Positions 42,088 through 52,068 of a DNA stretch of 64,000 nt are shown here, piece by piece. The notes under the pieces are model-generated. The model saw only the letters and a program-made list of their open reading frames with translations. It had not been told where the DNA came from and did not search any database. Each line of letters opens with the position of its first letter. Position 1 is the stretch's first letter. The DNA comes from Parietichytrium sp. I65-24A (taxonomy: Eukaryota; Sar; Bigyra; Thraustochytrida; Thraustochytriidae): the NCBI GenBank assembly GCA_012862575.1, contig BLSF01000004.1, forward strand, positions 248,001 to 312,000. The letters are read 5' to 3'. The translations under genes were made by a program, and so were the position numbers.

Positions 42088-42647
42088 ATGGACGATCTGC
42101 AGAGTTCCGAGGAGGTGAGTGTGGGAGCGGTACAATGCGGGCGATTGACGCGAGGGAGGAGGGATTGCTGACGAGTTTTGCTGATGTCGATGTTGCTGTT
42201 GATTGGATTTGATGGGAATGCTGTGCAGTCGGCTTTCATCTCGGAGGAGATTGAGAGGGTGGTGCAGTCCGCAATTGAAACACACTTGAAAGATCAGACA
42301 CACGATGAGAGCAAAGTGGCGAGGTGGGTGGACAGTATTTGCGAATCTTGTATGCAGGATCTCGCGCAACTTTGCAAGCCCTTTAAATATGCTGGTAAGT
42401 GTTCAAGGCTCAACGCTGTTGCCAGAGGCGAATTGGAATTGAAGATGAAACTGACCCTTGCAAATGTTTGACTCTAGTGACGTGCGCGATTATGCAAAAA
42501 AACGGAGCCGGCGTTCACACTGCACACTCTTGCTATTGGGACACAGTTACGGATGGCGTCGTCACAGTAAAATGGCCTGGTGACAAATCGAAGGACCAGA
42601 GCAAAACGATGTATTGCATTGTTACTGTGTTCGGACTCTCGTTTTAG
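42088..42647 (+). CDS. DYNLT1: Tctex1-type dynein light chain (three exons)
   Basis: A 120-residue light chain of cytoplasmic or axonemal dynein that binds the intermediate chain and cargo. Exons are 42088-42114, 42229-42394 and 42478-42647. Introns of 114 and 83 bp have GTGAGT/CAG and GTAAGT/TAG ends, phases 0 and 1. The spliced product begins [20 protein letters not shown] and contains [49 protein letters not shown] and ends [13 protein letters not shown]. It aligns without gaps of note to animal DYNLT1, which shares [16 protein letters not shown] and ends MYCIVSAFGLSI. Each splice junction restores a conserved residue, so the model is firm. The small first exon of nine codons is a typical feature to miss in automated calls. 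Confidence 0.96.
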
Positions 42648-44246
42648 TAAAAGTGATTCGATGTATTCGTTTTGAGCGCAGACGGCCTCTCGTAACTTAT
42701 TAGGAACTTTGTCATGCGATAGGCAAGTTGCGTGCAAGCAACATACGGAGAAGGAGACTCGCCTCGTCGCTGGCTTTTCCTTGCACATACACTCCGCATG
42801 GCCGCATGACCGCATGTCCATACTCGGACTCTCCAAACAATGGTCTCCGTCTCCAACATTCAATCTAATGTTCCAAATTTGACTGAAATTTATAGTTAGC
42901 CATCTCAATCTGCGAACGCAAACTCGTGAACTTGTGCTTGCTCTAAAGCAAACCTAACCTATAACCCTAACCGAAAAGGAAATCTGCCTTGCAAGATCTT
43001 CAAAGAGATTGAGGTCTGTCAAGGGCGTCGGCGCCATCCGACCAAGTCTGAAGGTGAGTTAAGCAGGCGATTTTGCAGAAGACAACGGTCAGTGGCCAAG
43101 GCAGGTGCGCAATGGCAGTGACGAATACGCTGATACTCTTAATTGAAGTGGTGAGACATCCGTGATCCCCCTTTTTTATCCAACAGCAATATACCACCCA
43201 TAGAATCTGATGCCTTGCTGCTGCCTTCTCATTGGCCACTGTCGCCGCGCTGTTGTAATTTCTCCGCCCGGAGAAGCAATGCTGACGATTGGAATCTCTA
43301 ACACAGTGCTTTTCCTTCGTGTATGAACTACAACAGCTGAGCTGGATAGTCTATACGAGCTGATATCGTTTTTCTCGAACAACTATGTCTTGACTTTCGT
43401 GAGGGCTTTCGGAATGCCCATCAAGCCTTTTAAAGGCGCGAGGGAGGAATCTCTCCATGCATGCCCAGTTTTTGGCTTGCTCGCTGGGCGCCATTTTCTC
43501 GTTTGAGTATCTTTGGCATGGATCCTTGTTGCATCAAGTTCGTTCCCAACTTGGTGACACCGCGAGCGCGATCACAGGGTGCGGTTCCCTCGGTGGGCCT
43601 GAAGATCAAGCAGCAATCTTTCTTCTGTTTCCGAGACTGGATTGGTCTGGCCAGACTGCCTGTGACATCTAAAATCGCCTCACCAACTCCATCTACAGAG
43701 CTTCTGACCAAGAAAACCCTGCTTTATATTCTAGGTTTTCTTTCGACCCAATCAACGCGCTCATTCTGTTTCGTCGCACAACCGACCTTTTTCGAAAGTG
43801 GATCGAAATCAGCGCGCTCAGCAACGCACGTGTGAGTGATGAATGCCTCAAGTGGCCATGGCCATATCCATCCTCTCTTTCTCGCATTCTGTTCACAGTC
43901 AAGTTGCCCATGACCTAAATTCTATTCCAATTACCATAATAACGAGATGCTATTCTTCAACATAGCTTGAACAGTGTTACACTAGAAACCAGATACGCTC
44001 TGACGTAGACCTAATTCAAAAACCAAAACCAAAAACTCTCTCTTCTTCCCTTTTTTCCCCCCTTCCCAACATTCCCAACACCCACCACACAGTTGCACAG
44101 TTGCACAGTTACGTATGGGGGGATCCACACTGGAGGTACTCAGATAAGCAAAACTCTTAAGCGCGTACAGTGGGTGAAGGAGAAAGCGTCCTCGCGGACA
44201 GTTTGGAGAAGGGCTGGGCAGCGAGATCGCCGACCAGCTGGAGAGG
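42648..44246. other. Intergenic region, DYNLT to acidic protein
   Basis: 1.6 kb with no firm gene. A TTCACAGTCAA motif is at 43892-43902. Around 43457-43835 several frames on both strands are open for 70-125 codons at higher GC, which could hide an exon, but no domain was recognised. A TTGCACAG repeat lies near 44092-44110. Confidence 0.45.
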
Positions 44247-45683
44247 ATGGCGGACTTTGTGGACGACGACTTTGACAAGCTGCTGGCGGACTTGAAGAAT
44301 CCCGAAGCTCGAGGCTCGCAGCTCTTCGCGAAAGTGTGCGGTCGCGCAGACGTGATCCGGGAGAAAGTGCGCGGGAGGAGATTAGCGAGGTCTGGCAGAG
44401 TTGCGTCAAAGAGCGGGAGCGGCGAAGATGATGATGGGGAACGGCCCGAGGAGAGGAGGAGTGCTGGGGAGGGTTTGTCCAGCGGCTCTGACAATGAAGA
44501 CCACGATGATGACGATGATGATGATGATGATGATGATGATGAATACAAGGCCGAAAGCGCTTCTTCGGAAGAGGATGACGACGATGAGGCATGGGCGGAG
44601 GAGGAAGACGAAGTGTGGTCCACTGGGAACCGAAAGAGGCACTCGAATTCAAGCTCTTCTTCGGGCCGGGCGAAGAAAGCAAAGACGATGAAACGGGAGC
44701 GACCCGTGAGAAAATCAAGCTCTGGAGACTCGCAGCCGACCGCAGAGACGCGGAAGCTTGTCTCAGAAGACGGGTCTGTCGTTGTAGAGTCCCGTACTGG
44801 ATGGACGCATGCGAAAAAGTCTGACGTTGTAACGTTCATGAAGACTGTCGACGACGCTGGCAAAGTGCGGCTCAGCGACACAGGGCAAAGATTCTTGGAC
44901 GCAAACGTGCAGCATAAGGACATCTTCTACGACATCAGCCCAGTCATTCCCAAAAGTCTCGCTGGCGCAAGCCGAACCATTGTAGTTGAACCTGCGCCCC
45001 ACGTTTGCTCGTGTCCTGGCTGCGACTTTGGCGAGGGTTGGGTACGCCAGTGCGCTTTTACAATTCCAGTCTCCACATGTTATGCTGCGCTCATTAGAAA
45101 TCATGCCAAGAAAGCGATTGAGCTCATCAATGAGAAAATTTGCGCTGCCGAGTCTGAGTGTTGTACGAGGTCGTTCGAGGTCGCGATGATTGCACGTAAG
45201 GCTCTAGAGTTTAGAACCACCCGTGAGGGAGGTTACGTATGGAGCGGAGCAACGATGTTGCGAGACTTGTGCCTTGGCATGGCCAGACACGAGCTGGCCG
45301 TGAGGCTCGTAAACAACCACTGTATTCCACCTATCGCTCCGGAGCATGAACTACAGACTTTGCGAATGTTCGAAGCGCTAGACGGTTTTCCTGCCTGCGG
45401 GAAGCCGGAGAAAAAACTGCTGTCCTTGCTGGAAGAAAATTTTTCGGAAGACTATAGGCAAGGACACATTGACCCACTTTCATGGGCTGAACTTCAGAAG
45501 GGGCTCGCCCAGAAAGACAAGGCTCTGGGGGACGTAGGCTCAAGAATGCATTTAACTTCTGCTCGCGCATTCTTTCAAGGCCGCCGGCCGCAACCTGAGC
45601 ACATTCCACCAGACTACTTTGACTACATCATCGCTTTTCACCATGGGCTCAAAGGGCCGCAACACCGGAAGAAGAAAAAGTAG
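44247..45683 (+). CDS. Unrecognised acidic, probably nuclear protein
   Basis: A 478-residue protein starting MADFVDDDFDKLL that I do not recognise. Residues about 60-125 are very acidic with a 12-Asp run encoded by a GAT microsatellite. Two basic clusters (NRKRHS, GRAKKAKTMKRERPVRKSS) look like nuclear localisation signals. From about 165 to 460 the protein looks folded, with VVVESRTGWTHAKKSDVVTFM, a Cys-containing piece (HVCSCPGCDFGEGWVRQC) and several helices (MLRDLCLGMARHELAVRLV). It ends in a basic tail GPQHRKKKK. Acidic plus basic low-complexity followed by a conserved-looking domain would suit a chromatin, nucleolar or DNA-repair factor, but no function is claimed. Intronless. Convergent with the LC1 gene. 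Confidence 0.8.
   Translation: MADFVDDDFDKLLADLKNPEARGSQLFAKVCGRADVIREKVRGRRLARSGRVASKSGSGEDDDGERPEERRSAGEGLSSGSDNEDHDDDDDDDDDDDDEYKAESASSEEDDDDEAWAEEEDEVWSTGNRKRHSNSSSSSGRAKKAKTMKRERPVRKSSSGDSQPTAETRKLVSEDGSVVVESRTGWTHAKKSDVVTFMKTVDDAGKVRLSDTGQRFLDANVQHKDIFYDISPVIPKSLAGASRTIVVEPAPHVCSCPGCDFGEGWVRQCAFTIPVSTCYAALIRNHAKKAIELINEKICAAESECCTRSFEVAMIARKALEFRTTREGGYVWSGATMLRDLCLGMARHELAVRLVNNHCIPPIAPEHELQTLRMFEALDGFPACGKPEKKLLSLLEENFSEDYRQGHIDPLSWAELQKGLAQKDKALGDVGSRMHLTSARAFFQGRRPQPEHIPPDYFDYIIAFHHGLKGPQHRKKKK
44506..44541. repeat. GAT trinucleotide microsatellite in coding sequence
   Basis: A run of GAT/GAC codons encodes the poly-Asp tract of the acidic protein. Such tracts commonly vary in length between strains. 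Confidence 0.85.
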
Positions 45684-45898
45684 AGCTGTGCACAAACCAT
45701 TGTTGAATGAACTTTTCCCCCATCCTGCTTTATAATTAACTTTAAAAAAATCCGAATCAAGTTATTAGAAAAATCCAGTGAATCTTCTGAATTCTGAAAC
45801 CAATCCTTCTCGGGACCTTTACGTTTGATATTTTTTTTTTTTAATGTATTGTGAAGCAAAAAAGCTTGGACGTGTATGTAACATATTTGAAATGTATT

Positions 45899-46563
45899 TT
45901 AGAGCTCTGCAGCCGCTTCCCTTTCACGCGGTTTGATTAACACATTGTCAATTTTGACCAAATTCGTGTTTGCAGACATGTGCTTGAGCACCTTGATCCT
46001 GGCGTCGTCGATCGACATCTCATCGTAGATTGGGTTTCCAATCAGTAAAATGTCTTTCAAATTAGAGCACGGGGCAAGCTTCTCGAGCTCCTCCCACTTG
46101 GAGATGTTGTTGTTTGATAAATACAAAACCTCAAGATTTGTCAGAGAAGATAGGCCATCAAGGGAGTTGATCTGATTGTACGAAGCCCAGATCTCCTTTA
46201 AGGTCCCGGCACTCTCTTCCAGCTTCTCGAATTTTTTGAGATTGTTCCTACCGACCGAAAGAATCTTCAAGTTTGTCATGCCCCCGAGAGGAATGAGCCT
46301 CTCGATAGTGTTTGTCGACAGCGCCAAATGCCTGCACCAAGCAAGGAGCATGGGATACGCGCCCACTTGTTAGTCAACCAAGTTATCGACCCCAGCTTTT
46401 CTTAGAGATTACAAACTTACTCGCACTTGACCAGCGTATTGAGCGAATTGTCCAGCTTCGAAATTGGCGGCATCTGGCAGTACAGCTTCACCGCGTCTGC
46501 ATCCGCCGCGGCGATCCCATTCGTCTCTTCCCACTTCTTTATCGCCGCTGAGCACGTCGTCAT
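45899..46563 (-). CDS. DNAL1: Axonemal dynein light chain 1, LRR type (two exons)
   Basis: A 191-residue leucine-rich-repeat light chain (LC1) that binds the outer-arm dynein motor domain in flagella. Exon 1 is 46563-46421, the intron 46420-46332 (GTAAGT, GTGCAG) and exon 2 46331-45899. The product starts MTTCSAAIKKWEETNG, runs through VKLYCQMPPISKLD, then LVKCE joined to HLALSTNTIERLIPL, LKILSVGRNNLKK, LKEIWASYNQINSL, LEVLYLSNNNISKW and LLIGNPIYDE. Human DNAL1 has the same order (KLYAQIPPIEKMD, LSTNCIEKI, LSLGRNNIK, LWISYNFIE, GNPL) and nearly the same length (190). The splice junction restores a conserved Glu. The gene is strong evidence that the organism makes motile flagella at some stage. 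A longer frame to 46653 on exon 1 is probably leader. Confidence 0.95.
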
Positions 46564-47194
46564 CTTGCCCAACCCCTCGTCACCTCCTGCTTCCTCGAGA
46601 CTCCGCCCTCGAAACCTCAGCAAAAGACGGTGAAACCGTCGCGTGCCAATCAATCCCGCCCTGCTCCCTTCTTACGGGCCCGTCGATGGCGCTGCTCTTC
46701 GCCTCAAACCTCGCTCTCTTCGCGTAGACGTTCGTTGAATGAAGAATTATCGATCAACCCTAAAGAGAAGAAAGACCAAATTACGACCGTTGAACTACAT
46801 GCGTAGACCAGAATGGTGATGCTCCATAGTAGAACTGTACGAGCACCTTGTCATTCTCTGGAGCCAAGGCACATGAGCACAAGCGACCCTAGCTTAGTCA
46901 CGAGCTCTGGTCTAGTCTAGAGAGAGTTGGATGAACTACAGGGATGGGGGGATGGGGGGATGGGGGGATGGGGAAGAATTCGCATTGCGAATGGGTTTGG
47001 GTGATGGGTTGAATGACGTTAGTTGACAAGGCAAGTTCAGATAAAATCGAAAGAACATGAAAAGACGACAAGATGCAAGGGCTTGTATTGATTTATGGAC
47101 AGGAGAATGACCGAATGAATGCACGTGTCAAGTCTTGCAGCTGTGAGAAACGAGAAAAGAACATGACTTGAGTAAGAAAGAAGACGAATAAATC
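46564..47194. other. Spacer between LC1 and first tandem P450
   Basis: 631 bp including the LC1 promoter side and the P450 3' side. It contains the G-rich array at 46941-46973. No gene seen. Confidence 0.5.
46941..46973 (+). repeat. G-rich 8-bp tandem array, G-quadruplex type
   Basis: GGGAT followed by repeated GGGGGGAT units gives at least four runs of four to six G separated by AT, a strong G-quadruplex pattern on the plus strand. Confidence 0.85.
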
Positions 47195-48649
47195 CTAGTT
47201 TCTTGGGGTGCACGACACCTTAGGGAACGGATCCGGGTACATTGTGGTGGAGACGGCCACCTTGTAGTCTTGTTTCAAAGGCGTCGCAATCACCTTGTAG
47301 CGGTGGACAAGTTCGCAGAGAACAGCGCGAACTTCAAGTTCGGCAGCGCGTTTCCCGAGACACACACGCTTTCCCATGCTGAATGGGTCTTTCGTGAGCC
47401 TGCTCTGAGTGAATGGACACTTGCTATATCCTTCATCGTCTTTCATGAAGCGCTCAGGTCTGAACTGATCAGCGTCCTTCACGTTCTCCTTGTCATTTGC
47501 CGCGGCCAATGGATTAAGCTGCATCAAAGTTCCAGCTGGAACCTTGTACCCGCTTGGCAAGACAATATCGTGTTGAAGTTTTCGCGAAGTGAGGGTAGGT
47601 GCTGGTGGGTTCAGGCGATGAGTCTCTCGAATGAAGGCTTCGAGATATGGAAGCTTGGCGTCCTTTGTAAACGCCCCATTCTCCAGCTTTTCGCTCACCT
47701 CTTTGTACAGCTTTTCCTGAGCGTCCGGATTGGATGCCAGTTGGAGCAAATTCCATTGAATAACAGACATGGTCGTTCCAATTCCTGCGGAGAGAAATGT
47801 AGGGACGGAGGCCAGAAGCTCTTCTCGGCTCAGTCCCCGCTCCTCTTTCAAGTCTTTGAACCAGCAAGGCTTGGAGATGTCTTCCTCGAAAAACTTGTTG
47901 ATGACTGGCTCCGAAACGTCACAGATTTTGTCCAGGGCTTTGCACATCCGGCCGTACGCGTTCCATGGGTGGGTTATCTTGGGTGTGAAGGTCAAACGGA
48001 CTGCCATTCCAAGGGCGTCAGAGTCGAGGTCGACAAGCTCTCGTACTGGATCTGTGCCGTTTGGGTCGACAGTTGCCGGGCATTCGCCGAACAGAACCCC
48101 GTAAAACATGTCAAATGCCGTGTACTGCGCCCAGCGACCAATTTGATTGGTTTCGACGTAATGAGGAAAGTGATCAACACCGGTTTTTGCGCCTTGCAGA
48201 ACTGCGGGCAAGTAATGCGCTGCGGAACCAACCATTAGACCAGGGCCAAAATGTTCGCGGGTTGTCTTCCAGGCGTCGGACACTTCTAAGAAACTAGATG
48301 TTGTGTTGCCCTTGCCAAACCTTTCATCGGCCCACTTGCTCATAATAGTTACCTGGTTCGCCGCTCCTGCTGGATATTGGCCCTCGTTCATGAACACGTG
48401 CTTGATATCCTCATGGTCAAAGAGCACATACATATCTTCTCCGGTCGGCGTCGGGACCTTGACAACCTTCTGCTCCTTGTAGCGGTCGTAAAGTTTGGTA
48501 TGAGCTCCGGTCACACTCTGAAATTGGTCCAGCAGAAACCACATGCCAGGGCCCTTGACCTCTTCCAGGGACTTGGGCTCCCCTGCCGCTGCCACCGCAG
48601 ACTTGAACCTGCGCCCAAGCGTCTGCGCCAACTTACGCTGCGCACCCAT
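47195..48649 (-). CDS. Cytochrome P450, tandem paralogue 1
   Basis: A 484-residue P450 starting MGAQRKLAQTLGRRFKSA. The frame extends further but only to a TTG. The start is a basic amphipathic helix without a hydrophobic anchor, as in mitochondrial presequences. The K-helix is FIRETHRLNPP, the meander FRPERF, and the heme loop FSMGKRVCLGKRAAE with Cys430. The I-helix reads FLSAGIGTTMSVIQW: the A-G-x-x-T-T frame is intact, but the acidic residue before the Thr pair is Gly. The LPYLEAFIRETHRL context recalls mitochondrial P450s. Roughly two thirds of positions match the neighbour at 49514-50980 by eye, in the same orientation, so the two arose by tandem duplication. Substrate unknown; sterol, fatty acid or oxylipin chemistry are all possible. 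Confidence 0.92.
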   Translation of the reverse strand: MGAQRKLAQTLGRRFKSAVAAAGEPKSLEEVKGPGMWFLLDQFQSVTGAHTKLYDRYKEQKVVKVPTPTGEDMYVLFDHEDIKHVFMNEGQYPAGAANQVTIMSKWADERFGKGNTTSSFLEVSDAWKTTREHFGPGLMVGSAAHYLPAVLQGAKTGVDHFPHYVETNQIGRWAQYTAFDMFYGVLFGECPATVDPNGTDPVRELVDLDSDALGMAVRLTFTPKITHPWNAYGRMCKALDKICDVSEPVINKFFEEDISKPCWFKDLKEERGLSREELLASVPTFLSAGIGTTMSVIQWNLLQLASNPDAQEKLYKEVSEKLENGAFTKDAKLPYLEAFIRETHRLNPPAPTLTSRKLQHDIVLPSGYKVPAGTLMQLNPLAAANDKENVKDADQFRPERFMKDDEGYSKCPFTQSRLTKDPFSMGKRVCLGKRAAELEVRAVLCELVHRYKVIATPLKQDYKVAVSTTMYPDPFPKVSCTPRN

Positions 48650-49513
48650 TCTTCCGCGACCGTTCTCAGCTTTGAGCTTTCCTTCTCTTCCGCACACAAG
48701 CAACGCAAGCAACACGCACAGCCGAGCTGCCCCGTTCCAGCTGCAAGCCAAACGTGAGCTCCAAACTCCACACTTCTATGTTCAACCCGCTGCACACAGC
48801 TCTGTGCAAAGCTAGCATCTTTCTCAGCTTCTGACATCTCACTACTAGTAGATAGATAGCTACTACTATAATAGTTTTCCTGAGCGTTCGTTCCTTCGTG
48901 GTCAAGTTGTATCATAATGAATTAATATTTCTTCCGAATTCCGCTCATTGCGTCATCACTTTCTCTTGACGATTCACCCCACCTTCCGATAGGGTTTGTT
49001 TACGCTCTCACTTCGTGGCTTCACTTATGTTGACAATGTTGACGATTGAAAGTGTGTCCATTGCGATCTTTTCCCCAATGTACTACTTAGTACCGGTACT
49101 GGTACTCTATTGAGTATCGTTCCACTGACACTACTGACCTATACTGACCTTCCAAATGTGAATTTTCTCATCCAAGTGAATGTTTTGCCTGAACTTGATC
49201 GTTCTTTCCCCACACGAAGCCACAACTCCGACTCGGAACTTTGCTTGTCTAGCTCTAGCTCAAGCGTGGGGTGGGGCGGCAACTAGAGTGTCACAGTGCG
49301 TTTGGTTGCTCATTCTAATGATGGAACCAACGCAAACTTGAACTTTAAGGGCGATGGTTTGGCGGGCAAGACAATTAATTTTGTTTGTTTATGTAACGTA
49401 AAGGAAAGGTTGCGCTTTTTGCGGTGACGTGACGTAAAGAAATATATTGGAGTTGGAGGAGGACGACGGGAACAGGAAGAAAAGCCGTGCACAGTCCGTT
49501 CCAAAGAGGCCTC
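48650..49513. other. Spacer between the tandem P450 genes
   Basis: 864 bp with the second copy of a 53-bp dispersed repeat at 48975-49027 and an AGTACCGGTACTGGTACTC palindromic cluster at 49088-49106. No gene is supported. Confidence 0.5.
48975..49027 (+). repeat. Dispersed 53-bp repeat, copy 2
   Basis: Segment starting CACCCCACCTTCCGATAGGG and ending CGTGGCTTCACTTA, the partner of 32123-32175. Confidence 0.85.
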
Positions 49514-50980
49514 TCAAGAGCTGCGCGGAGTGCAAGAGACTTTAGGAAATGGGCTCGGTGTGCCGACGGTTCCCATTACGAACTTGTAAGGCTGGTTGAG
49601 CGGCTCAGCAACAACCTTGTACCTGTGCAAGACTGAGCACAAAACTGCGCGAACCTCCAGCTCGGCCGCTCGCTTGCCGAGGCAGAGACGCTTTCCCATG
49701 CTGAACGGATCTTTGTTGAGGCGGCTTTGCGTCACTGGGCATTTGCTGAAGGACTCGTGATTTTTGATAAACCTTTCTGGCTTAAACTCGAGGTCGATAC
49801 CAGGAAGACTGGTATCCACAGCAGATGAGAGCGGATCGAGATTCATCGTAACTCCAGCTGGAATCAAGTGGCCACTTGGAAGTAGGATGTCGTGCTCAAG
49901 AGTTCTTGAAGTTAAACCTGGGGCAGGTGGGGTGAGACGGTGAGTCTCACGAATGCATGCCTCAAGATACGGCATTTTGACATCCTTCGTGTACTTGCCG
50001 TCCTGTAGATTGGCGCGAATCTCTTGGAAGAGCACCTCCTGTTTCTCTGGGTGATTTGCGAGCTGCATAAGATTCCATTGAATCACGGCCATGGTGGTGC
50101 CAATCCCTGCGGACAAAAACGTTGGGACCGATGCCTTCAGATCGTTAAGCGACAAATTTCGCTCTTCCTTGAGGTCCTTGAACCAACAGTCATTGGTGGT
50201 CTCGCCAGTAAAGTGACTTTTAATCACGGGGTCAGCAAGCTCGCAAATTCTGTCTAGAGCGTTGCACATCCTATTGTATGCATTCCAGGGCTGTGCAAGC
50301 TTAGGCAAGAAGGAAATTTTGACGAGCATCCCAAGCGCCTCGGAGTCCAGATCGACCATCTCCTTGACGGGATTCGTGCTTTTTGGGTCTACAGTGCTGG
50401 GGCACTGTCCGAACAACGCTCCAAAAAACATGTCGAAAGCGGCGAGCTGAGACCACCTGGACACCTCGTTTTGCTCAACATAGTGAGGGAAGTTCTCGGC
50501 CGCGGTTTCGGCTGCTTGCACAATGATTGGGAGATATTTTGCTGCAGTCCCGCTCATCAGGCCAGGTCCAAAAAGCTCCCTTGCTTGTTTCCAGTTCTCA
50601 CCGTCCTGGGTCAAATAGGAGGTGTAATTGTCCTCGCCAAAGCGCGACTTTGCCCAGCTCTGGATAGCAGTCAAATTGCTCGCTCCCCCGCCGGGATACT
50701 GGCCTTCGTTCATAAAAACATGCCGGATGTCTTCCAGGTCGAAGAGGACCGCACGGTCATCCCCTTTCACGCCGGGCACTTTGACAACCTTTTGGTCTTT
50801 GTATTTTGTGTAGAGCTTCCTTTGGGCCTCCATAAGGTTGCGAACTTGGTCGAGGATGAAGAAGTATCCCGGCCCCTGCACATCTTTGAAGTGAATAACT
50901 TTACTCTGCTGCTCCGCGAGTCCCGCAGCCGTCGACTTGCCCCGCGCGAAGACCTGCGCGATCTTTTTAAAACCAGACAT
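49514..50980 (-). CDS. Cytochrome P450, tandem paralogue 2
   Basis: A 488-residue P450 starting MSGFKKIAQVFARGKS, chosen because the longer frame begins at TTG. It has the same architecture as its downstream neighbour: a basic amphipathic N-terminus, VQGPGYFFILDQ, the I-helix FLSAGIGTTMAVIQW again with Gly in place of the acid, the K-helix CIRETHRLTPP, FKPERF and the heme loop FSMGKRLCLGKRAAE with Cys433. Both copies have intact motifs and no frame damage, so both look functional. The shared loss of the I-helix acid means it predates the duplication. A Cys-containing insert (NDCWFKDLKEERNL) between the G and I regions is also shared. Likely organelle is the mitochondrion, by inference from the N-terminus. 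Confidence 0.92.
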   Translation of the reverse strand: MSGFKKIAQVFARGKSTAAGLAEQQSKVIHFKDVQGPGYFFILDQVRNLMEAQRKLYTKYKDQKVVKVPGVKGDDRAVLFDLEDIRHVFMNEGQYPGGGASNLTAIQSWAKSRFGEDNYTSYLTQDGENWKQARELFGPGLMSGTAAKYLPIIVQAAETAAENFPHYVEQNEVSRWSQLAAFDMFFGALFGQCPSTVDPKSTNPVKEMVDLDSEALGMLVKISFLPKLAQPWNAYNRMCNALDRICELADPVIKSHFTGETTNDCWFKDLKEERNLSLNDLKASVPTFLSAGIGTTMAVIQWNLMQLANHPEKQEVLFQEIRANLQDGKYTKDVKMPYLEACIRETHRLTPPAPGLTSRTLEHDILLPSGHLIPAGVTMNLDPLSSAVDTSLPGIDLEFKPERFIKNHESFSKCPVTQSRLNKDPFSMGKRLCLGKRAAELEVRAVLCSVLHRYKVVAEPLNQPYKFVMGTVGTPSPFPKVSCTPRSS

Positions 50981-52068
50981 CTTCGCCTTTCCCCTGCTGC
51001 AAAACCCAACTCGCAGTCGATTCCGTGTCTGCGCAAGCTGTGTGTTGGCTGTCTTGGCGTTGGCACCGCTAAAGTTTGATTGCGATACGGATAGATTGCT
51101 TGCCAAACCTTGCAACCTTTCCTTCTTTGCTCTCTTTGCTCACTCCTGATTCTCCTGATGGCATCTACGTGCTCCTTACCAGCCCCATTGCTGCACTTGA
51201 CTGACTGACAGTGAGTGTATCGTGATGGATCGTGAGCGAAAAGATGAGTAAAAGGACGTAATAAGGGCAACGCTGGCAGCGATGTTGACGGTCGTGACCA
51301 ATTCGACCATTGGATGATTGATTGATTGATTGATCGAGCGATTGATTGATTGTAAAATCCAGCAAACGAAAACAATTTTTATTAGTCAGAACAAAAATAG
51401 CAAAAGATAAATAGCAGCACCTCTGCATGCATTCACAAGACATGAGCTAATCAATGACACCAAGTTCGTAGCAGTGTTTACTGGTAGTACTCCTGGAATC
51501 CCACTGATAAAATTTTTGCGAGCCACTATGAGCCACTATCCATCTGCATCCGCCATCATGTTCGATGGTTGTACAATTCACAGTCAATCTCTACCGCAAT
51601 GGTAGTGTCCTATCTCCACATTGCTCGAGTAGAGAGTAGACCTAGCCTAGAGGCCAAGATACCCAATACTACCCTCACAATTACAGATGTTTACAGATGT
51701 ACTCGAGGACGGTCCTGAGAATGGCGCAAGAATTTGAGGTCCTCAGGTATCGTAAAAGGAGAATTGGTTTTGCAGGCTTCGGGATCGAGGGAAAGGTGCA
51801 TGCGAAATGTCTTACGGAAAGACAATGGGAGCCGAAATGCATCCAACGGAACCCAGTGAGCAGGCGGGAAGGGATGAATTCGCGTTTGTTTTTGTGGACG
51901 CAAGATATAGGAATATTGTAAGTAGAGAACCAATCGAAAAGTTGAAGGTCGTTTTGTCTTTTTTCGATTTTTCCGCGGCTGGAAGATCGTAGAGCCGCCG
52001 ACGTCATAGTCAGTGCCTCTTCAGAAACGAAACATTGGGGATCGATAGTGAGTTACATTTTGCCGTCC
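50981..52068. other. Spacer between P450 paralogue 2 and the LRR gene
   Basis: About 1.1 kb. A TTGAT/GATTGATT repeat lies at about 51315-51350 and a TTCACAGTCAA motif at 51577-51587. Around 51690-52007 both strands are open for 60-108 codons at higher GC, which may be UTR or an unrecognised exon. No gene is called. Confidence 0.45.
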
